A DNA stretch of 64,000 nt from Terrimonas sp. (GCA_016125075.1 WGMO01000018.1:5001-69000); one strand, 5' to 3'; shown: positions 1 through 9,577, numbered from the stretch's first letter. Translations and numbers: made by a program. Notes: generated from the letters alone by a model not told the origin.

Positions 1-55
1 TTCAAACCTAACCACTTATTTCCAAGAACTGTCCCGTTTTTTCAATTTCGGGTCG

Positions 56-63
56 CAAAGATA
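56..63 (-). promoter_or_regulatory. Candidate -7 promoter box for a gene left of the window
   Basis: The minus strand reads TATCTTTG, which fits the Bacteroidota -7 consensus TAnnTTTG. It points leftward to a gene whose coding region lies outside the window. No clear -33 TTTG is visible at the usual distance, so this is a motif match only. Confidence 0.35.
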
Positions 64-99
64 GGATGGTAACGTTCACAGACAAATCTTTTTTTAAAG

Positions 100-120
100 A
101 AAAACAATCCAAATGATTGG
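100..120 (-). terminator. Weak candidate terminator downstream of truA
   Basis: On the minus strand CAATC and GATTG can form a 5-bp stem around a 5-nt loop, followed by TTTTTC. It lies about 40 nt past the truA stop. The stem is short, so this is a tentative call. Confidence 0.3.
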
Positions 121-158
121 GAATGAGTCTGGGCTTGTATTCCAGCCCGAATTTTTTT

Positions 159-905
159 TCAGGAAGTAAAATAAGAATCCGGGTATTTCACCGAAACCAG
201 GTAAAGTCCCCGCCCCGGAGCCGCAAAATTGACCCGGCTGTTGTCCCGGCTTTCAATGATCTCCCGGAAATCCTGTACCGAAATCGTGCCCCTCCCCACC
301 TTTAACATCGTGCCTACCAGCCCCCTGACCATCCCCCGCAGGAAGCGGTTGGCCTCCACCCGGTACACCAGGCAGCCCTCTTCCTCTGTCCATTGACTTT
401 GCATCAGCTGGCAGATAAAAGTTTTGATCTGGGTATTCTTTTTGGAAAAGGCCGTAAAATCGTTGTATTCCAACAAAATAGCTGCGGCTTCCCTGAGCAA
501 TCCCATATCCAGCGTATAGGGAAAATAATAGCCCCTGTCCTGTAAAAAAGGGTCTTTATGGCGATAGATGACATACCGGTAAGCCCTCGACCGGGCATCA
601 AAACGGGCATGCGCCTCCGGGGGCATGGTATAAAGCTGCCTGACCACTATATCCGGCGGCAGGATGGCATTCATTTTATACACAAAGTCCTTGTGCAGCT
701 CGCCTTCATAATCAAAGTGGAAATAATTCTGTAAGGCATGTACCCCACCGTCTGTTCGGGAAGACCCGGTTAATAGAAGGGGCTGCCTCTGCAGGACCGC
801 TCCGGCCTTTTCAATCTCACCCTGTATAGTATGCGCATTTTTCTGAACCTGGAATCCTTTGTACTGGCTGCCCTTATAGGCGACTTCTAGGAAATATCGG
901 GCCAT
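159..905 (-). CDS. truA: tRNA pseudouridine(38-40) synthase TruA
   Basis: This enzyme isomerises uridines 38-40 in the anticodon stem-loop of many tRNAs to pseudouridine. The product is 248 aa, a normal TruA length. The family signature RTDGGVHA is at residues 50-57, with the catalytic Asp at D52. The reading frame extends upstream, but the ATG at 905 (MARYFLEV) is chosen because the family alignment begins there and the upstream extension would run into the preceding gene. It starts 10 bp after the stop of the DUF4476 gene, so the two are probably cotranscribed. The cytoplasmic function is well established for the family. Confidence 0.95.
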   Translation of the reverse strand: MARYFLEVAYKGSQYKGFQVQKNAHTIQGEIEKAGAVLQRQPLLLTGSSRTDGGVHALQNYFHFDYEGELHKDFVYKMNAILPPDIVVRQLYTMPPEAHARFDARSRAYRYVIYRHKDPFLQDRGYYFPYTLDMGLLREAAAILLEYNDFTAFSKKNTQIKTFICQLMQSQWTEEEGCLVYRVEANRFLRGMVRGLVGTMLKVGRGTISVQDFREIIESRDNSRVNFAAPGRGLYLVSVKYPDSYFTS

Positions 906-915
906 CGCGTTACAC

Positions 916-2463
916 TTAAGGTTTGGTTTTTTCTTTGAGCAGGGCCCTGAACAACCTGATGTAATAATCATCTGTAATTTCCTTTTCCAGGCTGGGGAAA
1001 CTGGCGGGATCAGACACATGAGGATAAGAAGCTTTAAAAAACTGGTATTTCCCTTTATCCGAGAGAAAAAGACTTCCCAGGTTTTTTACCTGGTCGGTTG
1101 AAAAACACTTGACCCGAAAAACCTTTTCTGCCTGTGCCAGCATATCATACTCATCAATCACTGCAGCCATATCCCTCCGCACCTGGAAGAAATCATCATT
1201 GCTCGCCAGTTCTTTACAGTTGTTCCCGGGCTGTAATTTGGCAACTCCCCTGTCCTGCCGGCTGGTATCGGGTATGATTTCCAAAAACCTTAATGGGGGT
1301 TCAGTTTCTTTTTTTTCCGGAATGATTTCCAAAGCCGCCGCCGTTGCTGTTTTGGGCATGGAAATGATCACCCTTATTGTATCGCGGTGACCATCGGGAT
1401 ATTCATCTTCAAACACAAGACTTAACCCTTCGGTGGTCGTGATTTCCATCCGCTTGGTCACCACTGAAGCACGATAAGCCGTTTCGGAACTCCCTGATTC
1501 CGTTTCCGGAATTACCCTGCTGCTGATTGCTTCCTTTCCGGGTTTTTGTTCGTTGTTTGTTTCCTTCACAATATTTTTCAACGCGGTTGCAACTGTATCT
1601 TTTTTTGCCTGAATGGAATCCGTTTTTAGCAGAGCAGTCTTTTCCTGGTAAGCGGGTTCCACCACCTTATTAAGTTCTTCCTGTAAGATCGCAGTCTTTA
1701 TGGCCTGCGAATCGGGCTTAGCAGTTTGAGCAGTATTAATATCCTGAGGTGTCCCCTTCCCGGACAAGGGAGAATCATTTCCTGGTTTCTTCTCTTCCTG
1801 TTCATCTTTTGCTTTAACAATCGCGTCTGTAGTGGCAAGGGTATCTTTCACAGCCGGCAGCGTCTTTTCAACTAACCCGGCATCCGGATTTTTGGTAAGG
1901 ATCCTGTTGCTGTCAGTCAGATTGTTGACGAGGGTATCTTTCAGAACCAGGGCAGTTTTTCCTAACGAAGCGGTTGCATCATGGTCCATTTCTGTTACCG
2001 GCTCCAGGATGGTAGTCTTCTGATTCAGGGTGCTGTCATTGGCGGCCAGGGATAGTAATTCCGTAAAAGCGTTGGGTTCTTTTTTTTCGGTTTTTACCAG
2101 AATATCGTCTGTCATGAGCCTGGCCTTTGAGGCAAACTGGATCCCCAGGGTTTGCAAATCGAATAAACCCCAGCCCTTTTCCCCAAAGTCTTTGATAAGA
2201 TAACCATGATCCTTATGGTTCATCGTCACATAAAAACTCACCAGGCTTTCGCGGCCGGGAAAACCAATGGAGAACTGATGGGTGGAATCGCCCAGGTTGG
2301 CCAGCACCAGGTAACCGGAGATGGCGGAACTGTATATTTTTTCATCCATCTTTACATAGAAAGGCTGCTGATTATCCGTTTGCAGGTAAATAAAATAATT
2401 ACGCTGACCCCAGCCCTGTATAGCCATCACCCATAAAAAAACAAAAACGGTACATTTTTTCAT
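916..2463 (-). CDS. Secreted DUF4476-domain protein
   Basis: This is a 515-aa protein with an N-terminal signal peptide (MKKCTVFVFLW, cleavage near QGWGQ) and thus probably periplasmic or surface-exposed. After a beta-rich N-terminal part (about residues 20-130) comes a long low-complexity stretch rich in Lys, Thr, Asp and Glu (about 130-390). The C-terminal ~100 residues resemble DUF4476, a Bacteroidota domain of unknown function, including the segment F-S-T-D-Q-V-K-N-L. ATG 2463 is preferred over ATG 2472 because a -7 promoter box at 2485-2492 would leave almost no leader before 2472. truA follows after 10 bp. No biochemical role can be assigned. Confidence 0.75.
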   Translation of the reverse strand: MKKCTVFVFLWVMAIQGWGQRNYFIYLQTDNQQPFYVKMDEKIYSSAISGYLVLANLGDSTHQFSIGFPGRESLVSFYVTMNHKDHGYLIKDFGEKGWGLFDLQTLGIQFASKARLMTDDILVKTEKKEPNAFTELLSLAANDSTLNQKTTILEPVTEMDHDATASLGKTALVLKDTLVNNLTDSNRILTKNPDAGLVEKTLPAVKDTLATTDAIVKAKDEQEEKKPGNDSPLSGKGTPQDINTAQTAKPDSQAIKTAILQEELNKVVEPAYQEKTALLKTDSIQAKKDTVATALKNIVKETNNEQKPGKEAISSRVIPETESGSSETAYRASVVTKRMEITTTEGLSLVFEDEYPDGHRDTIRVIISMPKTATAAALEIIPEKKETEPPLRFLEIIPDTSRQDRGVAKLQPGNNCKELASNDDFFQVRRDMAAVIDEYDMLAQAEKVFRVKCFSTDQVKNLGSLFLSDKGKYQFFKASYPHVSDPASFPSLEKEITDDYYIRLFRALLKEKTKP

Positions 2464-2484
2464 CCCCGGCATCGGTTAAGCCTT

Positions 2485-2492
2485 CAAAGTTA
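2485..2492 (-). promoter_or_regulatory. Candidate -7 box for the DUF4476-truA operon
   Basis: The minus strand reads TAACTTTG, matching TAnnTTTG. It would start transcription about 15 nt before ATG 2463. No convincing -33 element is visible at the expected spacing. Confidence 0.45.
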
Positions 2493-2779
2493 ATTTAAAT
2501 TAATTTTCCTGCGGTATACCCTCTCCAAGCGATTTGTCTTTTGTTAATTTAAGATCCTGTTTCTTGGAATTTGATACATGCATTTCCGCAAATCCGTTTT
2601 GCTTTTACAAATTGCTTCCAATCATCAGGATTAACAAAAAGGTTTTGAACAATTATGATTTGAAACCCTAAGATTTTCGTTTCTTTCCCCGCCGCTGGGA
2701 TATGAAAAGCTAATAGGTTACTTAAAACGAATTAACAACCATTTGTCATATTTTGATAAAACCGTATGCATTCTTCTTT

Positions 2780-2787
2780 TACTTTTG
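2780..2787 (+). promoter_or_regulatory. Candidate -7 box for the M1 aminopeptidase gene
   Basis: TACTTTTG matches TAnnTTTG and sits 19 nt before the ATG at 2807. A TTTG at 2752-2755 could be the -33 element, although the 24-nt spacing is slightly longer than usual. Confidence 0.55.
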
Positions 2788-2806
2788 CGAACGCTAAAAA
2801 ATAAAT

Positions 2807-5371
2807 ATGAAAAAAATACTCTTTCTTTTACTGGCAGCTGTTTTTTCCTCCTTCCTCTTTGCCCAGGAAACTGAACCGCAAAAGGATGATAGCTGGAAAA
2901 AAATCTACCGCGAAACAGCCACCAGGATCAACGACCTTGTCCATACCAAACTGGAAGTTAAGCCCGACTTTGGCAAGTCCTATCTCTATGGAAAGGCCTG
3001 GATCACCCTCCGGCCGCATTTCTACGCCACCGATTCACTGACCCTCGATGCAAAGGGGATGGACATTCATAAAGTGGCCCTCGTAAAGGGAACCAAACAG
3101 CTGCCTTTACAATATGAATACAACGACTGGCAGTTAAGGATCAAACTCGACAAATCTTACAGCGCCAAAGATTCCTATACCATTTATATCGATTACACGG
3201 CCAAACCCGACGAATTCCAGGAAAAATACGCCGGGCCGGATGCCCTGCTCGGTATCAAAGGGATGTATTTCATCAACCCGAAGGGCGAAGAGAAAGATAA
3301 ACCCACGCAGATCTGGACGCAGGGAGAAACGGAATCCAACTCCGCCTGGTTTCCCACGATCGACAAAACCAATCAAAAGACAACCGAAGAATTAACGGTG
3401 ACTGTCGACAATAAATATGTCACCTTATCCAATGGCAAACTGGTATCGCAAAAGAAAAATGCCGATGGCACCCGTACCGATTACTGGAAAATGGACCTGC
3501 CGCATGCTCCCTATCTTTTTTTCCTGGGAGTTGGCGACTATGCCGTGATAAAAGACACCTATAAAGGAAAAGAAGTAAACTATTATGTAGAACCCGCCTA
3601 TGCTTCGGTGGCAAAAAGGATATTCGGCAATACCCCCGAGATGATGGGCTATTTTTCAAAGATCACCGGCGTCGAATACCCCTGGATCAAATATTCGCAG
3701 ATCACGGGCCGTGACTACGTGGCCGGTGCCATGGAAAACACTACGGCAACCATCCACCAGGATGCCGCCCAACAGGATGCCCGTGAACTGGTAGACGGCA
3801 ACAACTGGGAAAGCACGATCGCCCATGAATTGTTTCACCAGTGGTTTGGCGATTACGTGACCACGGAAAGCTGGAGCAATATCACCGTGAACGAATCCTT
3901 TGCCGATTACAGCCAAACCCTTTGGGAAGAATACAAATACGGTAAAGATGCCGGCGCTGCCGAAAACTATTCCGGGATGCTGGGTTACCTGAGCGGCAGC
4001 AGTGCAAATATTGCCCGTCAGGGCGGGGACCCCGAAAACGGCAGTGACACCAAGGACCTGGTCCGTTTTTATTACAACGACCGGGAAGATGTTTTTGACC
4101 TGGTCAGTTACCAGAAAGGCGGACGCATCCTGAACATGCTCAGGAACTATGTAGGCGACAGCGCTTTCTTCAAATCACTGAACAATTATCTCACCACCAA
4201 TAAATTCAAATCAGCCGAAGCCCACCAGTTACGCCTTGCCTTTGAAGAGGTGACAGGCCGGGACCTGAACTGGTTCTTTAACCAATGGTATTTTGGCAGC
4301 GGCCATCCCAATGTGACCATTGATTATATCTATGATGATGCTGCGGGGAAAGTAAGTGTGGTACTCAAACAAATACAGAAAACCGGTAAGATCTTCAAGC
4401 TGCCCATCGCCATCGATATCTATAACAGCGCTGATAAAAAAAGATACAATGTCTGGGTACAGAATGAGACCGACACTTTTACCTTTCATTACGACAAACA
4501 TCCCGATCTCGTAAATGTAGATGCAGATAAAGTGATGTTGTGGGAAAAGAAAGACAATAAGACCCTTGATAATTTCATCCACCAGTATAAATATGCCGGT
4601 AATTATGTTGACAGAAGGGAAGCGATCATGTTTGCCGCCAAACAAAAAAATGACCCCAAAGCACTCAACCTGTTGACCACTGCCCTGCATGATCCTTTTG
4701 CGGGCCTGAGGAACCTCAGCATCAGTCAGCTGGACCTGAAAAATGATAAAGTGAAGGCAAGCGTTGAACCCATCCTGCTGGACCTGGCCAAAAACGATCA
4801 GAAATCCACCGTAAGGGCCAATGCCATCAATGCTCTGGGCACTTATGAAAAAAAGGAATATGAACCCCTTTTCACCAAAGCAGTGAATGATTCTTCCTAC
4901 TCTGTTTCCGGTAATGCTTTACAGGCCCTTAGCAAGATCGACGAACCGGCTGCACTCCAGCTGGCCAAAAAGATCTATCCGCAACCGGTTAAAGGAGCAT
5001 TAAAAGAATCCGCACAGGATATCCTGATCAATTCCGGTGATGAGGGAGTGGGAGAAAAACTGTTGGATGAATTTGAAGGCTTACCCCTGGGCAATAATAA
5101 GTTTGCCCTATTACAATCCATTGCCACTTACCTGCAGGCCACCGATAATGAAAAGAATATCAAAAGAGGGGTGGATCAAATTGCCGGTCTCCGGGATGCC
5201 ATACCCGAAGCTTTCAAAGCACAAACCGACCCTTACCTCAATGGTATCTTAAAACAGGTACTGGCCTCCAAGGTAAAAGCCTTAAAGGATAAAGCCGGTG
5301 ATCCGACATTACAGGGTATCGTAGACTATATCAAAACGAAACTACCCGAAGAAGAGAAAAAAGGATTCTGA
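2807..5371 (+). CDS. M1-family zinc aminopeptidase with C-terminal HEAT-like repeats, exported
   Basis: This 854-aa metallopeptidase removes N-terminal amino acids from peptides. A signal peptide (residues 1-19, ending SSFLFAQ) indicates periplasmic location. The exopeptidase motif GAMEN is at 307-311. The zinc site HELFH is at 340-344, with the third ligand E363 in NESFADY, giving the gluzincin spacing HEXXH-X18-E. The N-terminal domain (about 30-240) is the beta-rich M1 saddle. From about residue 610 the sequence is alpha-helical and HEAT-like (for example KASVEPILLDLA). The gene is monocistronic, with its own -7 box and a strong terminator just downstream. The exact substrate preference cannot be read. 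Confidence 0.93.
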   Translation: MKKILFLLLAAVFSSFLFAQETEPQKDDSWKKIYRETATRINDLVHTKLEVKPDFGKSYLYGKAWITLRPHFYATDSLTLDAKGMDIHKVALVKGTKQLPLQYEYNDWQLRIKLDKSYSAKDSYTIYIDYTAKPDEFQEKYAGPDALLGIKGMYFINPKGEEKDKPTQIWTQGETESNSAWFPTIDKTNQKTTEELTVTVDNKYVTLSNGKLVSQKKNADGTRTDYWKMDLPHAPYLFFLGVGDYAVIKDTYKGKEVNYYVEPAYASVAKRIFGNTPEMMGYFSKITGVEYPWIKYSQITGRDYVAGAMENTTATIHQDAAQQDARELVDGNNWESTIAHELFHQWFGDYVTTESWSNITVNESFADYSQTLWEEYKYGKDAGAAENYSGMLGYLSGSSANIARQGGDPENGSDTKDLVRFYYNDREDVFDLVSYQKGGRILNMLRNYVGDSAFFKSLNNYLTTNKFKSAEAHQLRLAFEEVTGRDLNWFFNQWYFGSGHPNVTIDYIYDDAAGKVSVVLKQIQKTGKIFKLPIAIDIYNSADKKRYNVWVQNETDTFTFHYDKHPDLVNVDADKVMLWEKKDNKTLDNFIHQYKYAGNYVDRREAIMFAAKQKNDPKALNLLTTALHDPFAGLRNLSISQLDLKNDKVKASVEPILLDLAKNDQKSTVRANAINALGTYEKKEYEPLFTKAVNDSSYSVSGNALQALSKIDEPAALQLAKKIYPQPVKGALKESAQDILINSGDEGVGEKLLDEFEGLPLGNNKFALLQSIATYLQATDNEKNIKRGVDQIAGLRDAIPEAFKAQTDPYLNGILKQVLASKVKALKDKAGDPTLQGIVDYIKTKLPEEEKKGF

Positions 5372-5390
5372 TCAGAAAATAATTGATTTT

Positions 5391-5420
5391 AAAAAGCAGG
5401 TGGCGTCACCTGCTTTTTTT
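5391..5420 (+). terminator. Rho-independent terminator after the aminopeptidase gene
   Basis: A 12-bp perfect stem (5391-5402 with 5407-5418) with a GCGT loop (5403-5406) runs directly into a T run. It lies 19 nt past the stop codon. Confidence 0.9.
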
Positions 5421-5459
5421 ATTGGATGATAAATACTATTTTTCAAAAAATCGAAAGTC

Positions 5460-6350
5460 TTGAGATCGATCGCCCTTTATACCAGTTGCACCCTGTCCTG
5501 CATCTTATTCCTGATGGTGACGGCGGGTTGCCAGAAAGAGATCAAGGGGACTGCCCTTATCAACCCATTCCGGCAAAACCCCACGACCAAGGTTTTACCA
5601 AGGCTGATCCGCGAAGCTTCGGGTATTGCTGACAGCAAGCTCAACCCCGGCAATCTGTGGGTGGAGGAGGATAGCGGGAACCCGCCCTTCCTTTACCTGC
5701 TCAGCCACCAGGCAGAATATGTAAAAGGCATCTACCTGAAAGGGGCTACCAACAGGGACTGGGAAGATATCTGCCTGGCCAATGGGCCCGTAGCAGGAAA
5801 AAATTATCTCTATGTCGGGGAAATCGGCGATAACAATGCAGTACATGCCAGTTCCTCCTTTTACCGGCTGGAAGAACCCTCCTCCTCCCTGGATACCGTT
5901 TATGAATACGACCAACTCCGCTACCAGTATGTGGATGGCCCCCGGGATGCAGAAGCATTTTTGGTTGACCCTGCTAGCAAAGACATTTTTATCATTTCCA
6001 AGCGGGACAGCCTATCCCGTATCTATTCTTTGCCCTATCCGCAAAGCACCAGCACAATGGCAACAGCCAATTTTATACAGGAGCTGCCTTATAACAGTGT
6101 GGTCAGTGCTGCGATAAGCCGGGACGGAAAGGAGATACTCGTCAAGACCTACCTGGCCGTGTATTATTATCAAAGAAAAAACGGGGAAACGATTCCGGAA
6201 ACTTTAAAACATCCGGCCATAAAAGTCGACTACCAGGTGGAACCCCAGGGGGAAGCGATCAGTTTTGCCTTGGACGGCAAGGGGTTTTATACCCTGAGTG
6301 AGGCCGGGTTTACCAATGCTCAAACCCTTTATTTTTATCCGAGGAAATAA
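5460..6350 (+). CDS. Lipoprotein, probable beta-propeller-like protein of unknown function
   Basis: This is a 296-aa protein with a lipoprotein signal peptide (lipobox TAGC, lipidated Cys C24). The only start that keeps the signal peptide is TTG at 5460; no in-frame ATG lies close by. The body contains repeated short motifs such as SGIADSKLNPGNLWV, WEDICL, LYVGEIGDN and DAEAFLVD, typical of proteins with propeller-like repeats that recall SdiA-regulated or esterase-like families. I cannot assign a precise family. It follows the aminopeptidase terminator and precedes convergent genes on the other strand, so it is probably monocistronic. The function is unknown; a surface or periplasmic sensing or binding role is only inference. 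Confidence 0.75.
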   Translation: MRSIALYTSCTLSCILFLMVTAGCQKEIKGTALINPFRQNPTTKVLPRLIREASGIADSKLNPGNLWVEEDSGNPPFLYLLSHQAEYVKGIYLKGATNRDWEDICLANGPVAGKNYLYVGEIGDNNAVHASSSFYRLEEPSSSLDTVYEYDQLRYQYVDGPRDAEAFLVDPASKDIFIISKRDSLSRIYSLPYPQSTSTMATANFIQELPYNSVVSAAISRDGKEILVKTYLAVYYYQRKNGETIPETLKHPAIKVDYQVEPQGEAISFALDGKGFYTLSEAGFTNAQTLYFYPRK

Positions 6351-6358
6351 ATAAGCTT

Positions 6359-7162
6359 TTACCAGCTACTGCCCGCTCCGCCGCCGCCAAAGCTGCCGCC
6401 GCCAAAGCCACCAAACCCGCCACTGCTGCCGCCACCACCGGACCATCCGCCGCTGCCACCGCCCGTTCCAAAGAAAGTCGGGCCCATCCAGCCTCGGTAA
6501 CCGCGTCTTGACAACATTCCACCGCCACCACCGCCTTTGCCGGAGAACAAACCCAGCAGGATCCAGATCACGATGATCAGTATAAATACCGGGAACCCTT
6601 TCCCCTTACCCTTGCTGCTACCATAACCTTCCGGTGCTGTATACTCACCGGCAGCCGCTTTCATGATGGCATCGACCGTATTATCCAGTCCGCGGTAATA
6701 ACTGCCCTTCCCTTCCTTCAAATAGGGAACGAGTTCATTATCAACGATTCTTTTTGCAGTGATATCCGGTATGGCGCCTTCCAGGCCATATCCTGTTGCT
6801 ATATAGGCATCCCTTCTCCCGCCATCTTCACCCGTGGAAATCAGAACCAGGATACCATTATTAAATTTACTACCCCCTATTCCCCATTTCCGGCCCAGGG
6901 CAGTGGCATATTCATTGGCGTCATACCCGCCCAGGGAGCCGACAATGACGATGGCAACCTGGTTGGAAGTACTGTCATCATACGCGACCAGTTTCTGCTC
7001 CAGGGCATCCGCCTGTATATTGGTCAGGAACTGTCCCTCCCTGGTAAAATCATTATACAGCCGGGGTGGATTGGCCGGTTTGGGCAGGACATTATCAATC
7101 TGTGCAAAGCCACAGACCGTAAAGAGAAAAAATATGGAACTGAAGAAAAATTTCATACGCAT
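6359..7162 (-). CDS. TPM-domain (DUF477/YgcG-like) membrane protein with Gly-rich tail
   Basis: This is a 267-aa protein with a signal peptide (MKFFFSSIFFLFTVCGFAQ), a TPM domain (about residues 35-165; motifs NQVAIVIV, GRKWGIG, ATGYGLEGAIPD), a transmembrane helix (about 188-205, VFILIIVIWILLGLF) and a Gly/Ser-rich C-terminus ending GGGGAGSSW. This is the usual layout of YgcG-type proteins. The start codon overlaps the stop of the upstream TPM gene (TAATG), showing translational coupling. It is the third gene of a LemA-TPM-TPM operon. TPM domains have been linked to phosphatase activity and photosystem repair in plants; the bacterial role is unclear. Confidence 0.88.
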   Translation of the reverse strand: MRMKFFFSSIFFLFTVCGFAQIDNVLPKPANPPRLYNDFTREGQFLTNIQADALEQKLVAYDDSTSNQVAIVIVGSLGGYDANEYATALGRKWGIGGSKFNNGILVLISTGEDGGRRDAYIATGYGLEGAIPDITAKRIVDNELVPYLKEGKGSYYRGLDNTVDAIMKAAAGEYTAPEGYGSSKGKGKGFPVFILIIVIWILLGLFSGKGGGGGGMLSRRGYRGWMGPTFFGTGGGSGGWSGGGGSSGGFGGFGGGSFGGGGAGSSW

Positions 7163-7623
7163 TACCTGCCAAACACTATATCATCCGGCAATTCATTTTT
7201 ATCGGTATCATGATCATATGGAAAATGGGTATGTAGGGCTTCCCCGATATCGAGGATGCACTGTCGGATACCCGCTGCATAATTCTTTGTATTAAAGTTG
7301 CGGGTCATTTTTTTCACTTCTTCCTGCCAGTAGGCATTTCCCACTTTTTTATGGATCCCTTCATCCCCGAATACGGCGAGTTGGTGATCCTTCGTGGCGA
7401 TATATACCAGTACCCCGTTCCGGTCGTCGGTTTCATCCATTTCAAGCCGGAAGAAAATTTCGGCTGCCCTGTCAACGGCATTCACATACCGGCAACGGCT
7501 TTCCACGAATACGCGCACTTCACCACTGGTCATGCGTTCCGCATCCTTGATGGCATCGACAATCGATTGCCTTTCCTGCTCCGTAAAAAAATTGACTTTT
7601 TTCCGCCAAAAAAATAACCTCAA
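7162..7623 (-). CDS. TPM-domain protein, soluble paralogue
   Basis: This is a 153-aa protein carrying a TPM domain without a signal peptide or C-terminal helix (motifs TSGEVRVFVESRC, NGVLVYIA, AVFGDEGIHKKVG). It resembles the shorter TPM members that are often encoded beside LemA and YgcG genes. The start is the TTG at 7623, 7 nt after the LemA stop; there is no alternative ATG ahead of the conserved region. Its stop overlaps the next start by one nucleotide. It probably acts with the neighbouring TPM membrane protein and LemA at the envelope, but this is inferred from operon context alone. Confidence 0.85.
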   Translation of the reverse strand: MRLFFWRKKVNFFTEQERQSIVDAIKDAERMTSGEVRVFVESRCRYVNAVDRAAEIFFRLEMDETDDRNGVLVYIATKDHQLAVFGDEGIHKKVGNAYWQEEVKKMTRNFNTKNYAAGIRQCILDIGEALHTHFPYDHDTDKNELPDDIVFGR

Positions 7624-7630
7624 TGTCTAT

Positions 7631-8227
7631 CTATTTAATATCAAATTTTATTTCAGGGGCTTTTTCGCTGCCTGCATCCGATTTATAAAATGCCTTCTCT
7701 TTTTTTCCGGCAAGCCCGGCGATCATATTGGAGGGAAACCTGACAATCCGCAGGTTGAAATTTTCCACTTTGGCATTATAATCCTGGCGGGCCACATTGA
7801 TCCTGTTTTCTGTGCCCTCGATCTGTGTCTGGAAATCCCTGAACGCCTGGGTCGTTTTCAGGTCGGGGTAGTTTTCCACCACCGCCAGTAAACGGCCGAA
7901 TGCGCTTTGCATGCTTCCCTGTGCAGCCTGGAACTTAGCCAGTGATTCGGGATCATTGATATCGACATTCACCGAAGTGGCCCTTGAACGGGCTTCCAGT
8001 ACTTCTCGCAGGGTAGACTTTTCGAAATTGGCAGACCCTTCGATTGCCTTGATCACACTGTTATAGAGGTCCATCCGGCGCTGGTAATTGGTTTCCACAT
8101 TACCCCATGACTTGCTGACCGCCACTTCTGAGCTCATCAGCCCGTTATAACTGTTGCAACCCCATACACCAAAGATCAGCACTACGCCCACTATGATGAG
8201 AATAATAAGATTACGTGTCCCTTTCAT
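7631..8227 (-). CDS. LemA family protein
   Basis: This is a 198-aa membrane-anchored protein with one N-terminal transmembrane or lipoprotein-like segment (residues 6-24, IILIIVGVVLIFGVWGC) followed by the helical LemA core. Family motifs include YNGLMSSEVAVSKSWGNVETNYQRR, NPED-like spacing and VENYPDLKTTQAFRDFQ (split here for length: VENYPDLK, then TTQAFRDFQ). LemA proteins are widespread and poorly understood; in many Bacteroidota and Firmicutes they are encoded with TPM-domain genes as here. It leads the operon: 7 nt to the next gene, and 74 nt downstream of pgk. Confidence 0.93.
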   Translation of the reverse strand: MKGTRNLIILIIVGVVLIFGVWGCNSYNGLMSSEVAVSKSWGNVETNYQRRMDLYNSVIKAIEGSANFEKSTLREVLEARSRATSVNVDINDPESLAKFQAAQGSMQSAFGRLLAVVENYPDLKTTQAFRDFQTQIEGTENRINVARQDYNAKVENFNLRIVRFPSNMIAGLAGKKEKAFYKSDAGSEKAPEIKFDIK

Positions 8228-8301
8228 GTTTATAAAGTTTAATTTGGTTAAAATTAAAAAAAATCAAATGGTTTGCCGGTTAATTCTTTAAGACGATTGA
8301 A

Positions 8302-9498
8302 CTATTCATGTATTGCAGCGATACCCGGCAATACTTTTCCTTCAAAATATTCCAGCATGGCGCCACCACCGGTGGAAACATAACTCACCTGGTCGGCAAA
8401 CCCAAACTGGTTGACGGCGGCCACACTATCACCACCACCCACGAGCGAAAATGCCCCGTTTGCGGTGGCTTCTGCCACGGCCTTCGCGATCGAACGGGTA
8501 CCGTGCTGAAATTTTTCCATCTCAAAAACACCCATGGGGCCATTCCAGAGAATCGTCCTGCTTCTTTTCAATACATTATAGAACTGGTCGCAGGCCATTG
8601 TACCGATATCAAGCCCCATCCATCCGTCCGGTATATGGTTGCTGGGAGAGACCGAGGTTTCGGCATCCGCCGCAAATTTATCGGCAATCACCGAATCCGA
8701 AGGCAGGTGGATACAGACCCCTTTTGCGGCAGCTTTTTCCATCAACTGGAGAGCGGTATCCAGCCGGTCATCTTCACACAGGGAATTACCAATACTGCCC
8801 CCCTCCGCTTTCATAAACGTATAGGCCATACCGCCGCCGATAATGATATCGGTGGCCCTTTCCAACAGGTTTTCGATGATGAGTATCTTATCCGAAACCT
8901 TGGCCCCGCCGATGATGGCGGTAAATGGTTTCTCGGATTGATGCAATACTTTTTCCGCGCTGCTCACCTCTCCTTCCATGAGGAGCCCGAACATTTTTTT
9001 ACCGGCAGCGAAATATTTGGCGATTACCGCGGTGGAAGCATGGGCCCGGTGTGCTGTTCCAAAGGCATCATTCACATATACATCCCCGAGGGTTGCCAGT
9101 TTTTTGGCAAAATCTTCATTGCCTTTTTCCTCTTCCCTGTAAAAACGGAGGTTTTCCAGCAATAAGACCTCCCCCGGCTGCATCGATGATGCCATTTGAA
9201 ATGCCTGCTCACCGATACAGTCATCGGCAAAAAGGACCTTTGTTCCACCCAGCAATTCCCGGAGATGGGGCACCAGGTGTTTGAGAGAATATTTTTCCGT
9301 GGGCCCGTCCTTGGGACGGCCGAGATGGCTCATGAGAATGACTTTTCCCCCATCGGCCAAAACCTTTTTGATGGTCGGGATGGCCGCCTTCATGCGATTA
9401 TCATCAGAGATCTCGTACTGATCGTTTAACGGAACATTAAAATCCACACGGATCAATGCTTTTTCATTCTTAAAATCATGACGGGCAAATACTGACAT
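8302..9498 (-). CDS. pgk: Phosphoglycerate kinase
   Basis: Catalyses 1,3-bisphosphoglycerate + ADP to 3-phosphoglycerate + ATP in glycolysis. The 398-aa length is normal. Visible family motifs are RVDFNVPLN (residues 17-25), [26 protein letters not shown] and the nucleotide-binding GGGDSVAAV near the C-terminus. It lies downstream of gap, the preceding enzyme in the pathway, but a terminator hairpin and a -7 promoter box in the 79-nt gap suggest it is also transcribed on its own. Cytoplasmic. Confidence 0.97.
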   Translation of the reverse strand: MSVFARHDFKNEKALIRVDFNVPLNDQYEISDDNRMKAAIPTIKKVLADGGKVILMSHLGRPKDGPTEKYSLKHLVPHLRELLGGTKVLFADDCIGEQAFQMASSMQPGEVLLLENLRFYREEEKGNEDFAKKLATLGDVYVNDAFGTAHRAHASTAVIAKYFAAGKKMFGLLMEGEVSSAEKVLHQSEKPFTAIIGGAKVSDKILIIENLLERATDIIIGGGMAYTFMKAEGGSIGNSLCEDDRLDTALQLMEKAAAKGVCIHLPSDSVIADKFAADAETSVSPSNHIPDGWMGLDIGTMACDQFYNVLKRSRTILWNGPMGVFEMEKFQHGTRSIAKAVAEATANGAFSLVGGGDSVAAVNQFGFADQVSYVSTGGGAMLEYFEGKVLPGIAAIHE

Positions 9499-9518
9499 GG
9501 TAAATTATTTATGGAACT

Positions 9519-9526
9519 CAAAAATA
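9519..9526 (-). promoter_or_regulatory. Candidate -7 box for pgk
   Basis: The minus strand reads TATTTTTG (fits TAnnTTTG) about 20 nt before the pgk ATG, and lies downstream of the gap terminator. The leader would be about 14 nt. Confidence 0.5.
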
Positions 9527-9534
9527 ACGGAAAG

Positions 9535-9559
9535 AAAAATGCCCCTTTATGAGGGGCAT
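9535..9559 (-). terminator. Rho-independent terminator of gap
   Basis: The stem ATGCCCCT (minus-strand) pairs with AGGGGCAT (8 bp, 9539-9546 with 9552-9559) over a 5-nt loop, followed on the minus strand by a short T run. It is 18 nt past the gap stop. Confidence 0.8.
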
Positions 9560-9577
9560 CAGGTTTTTTTATACATT

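Larger units (their letters stand above)
2464..2806. other. Divergent intergenic region between DUF4476 gene and aminopeptidase gene
   Basis: This AT-rich stretch of about 340 nt separates two divergently transcribed genes. It holds a candidate -7 box for each direction (2485-2492 leftward, 2780-2787 rightward). I see no ORF, RNA gene or repeat in the middle part. Confidence 0.6.

Noticed and set aside
8308-9165. Plus-strand frame antisense to pgk
   Set aside because: It mirrors the pgk coding frame; pgk is a strongly conserved housekeeping gene.
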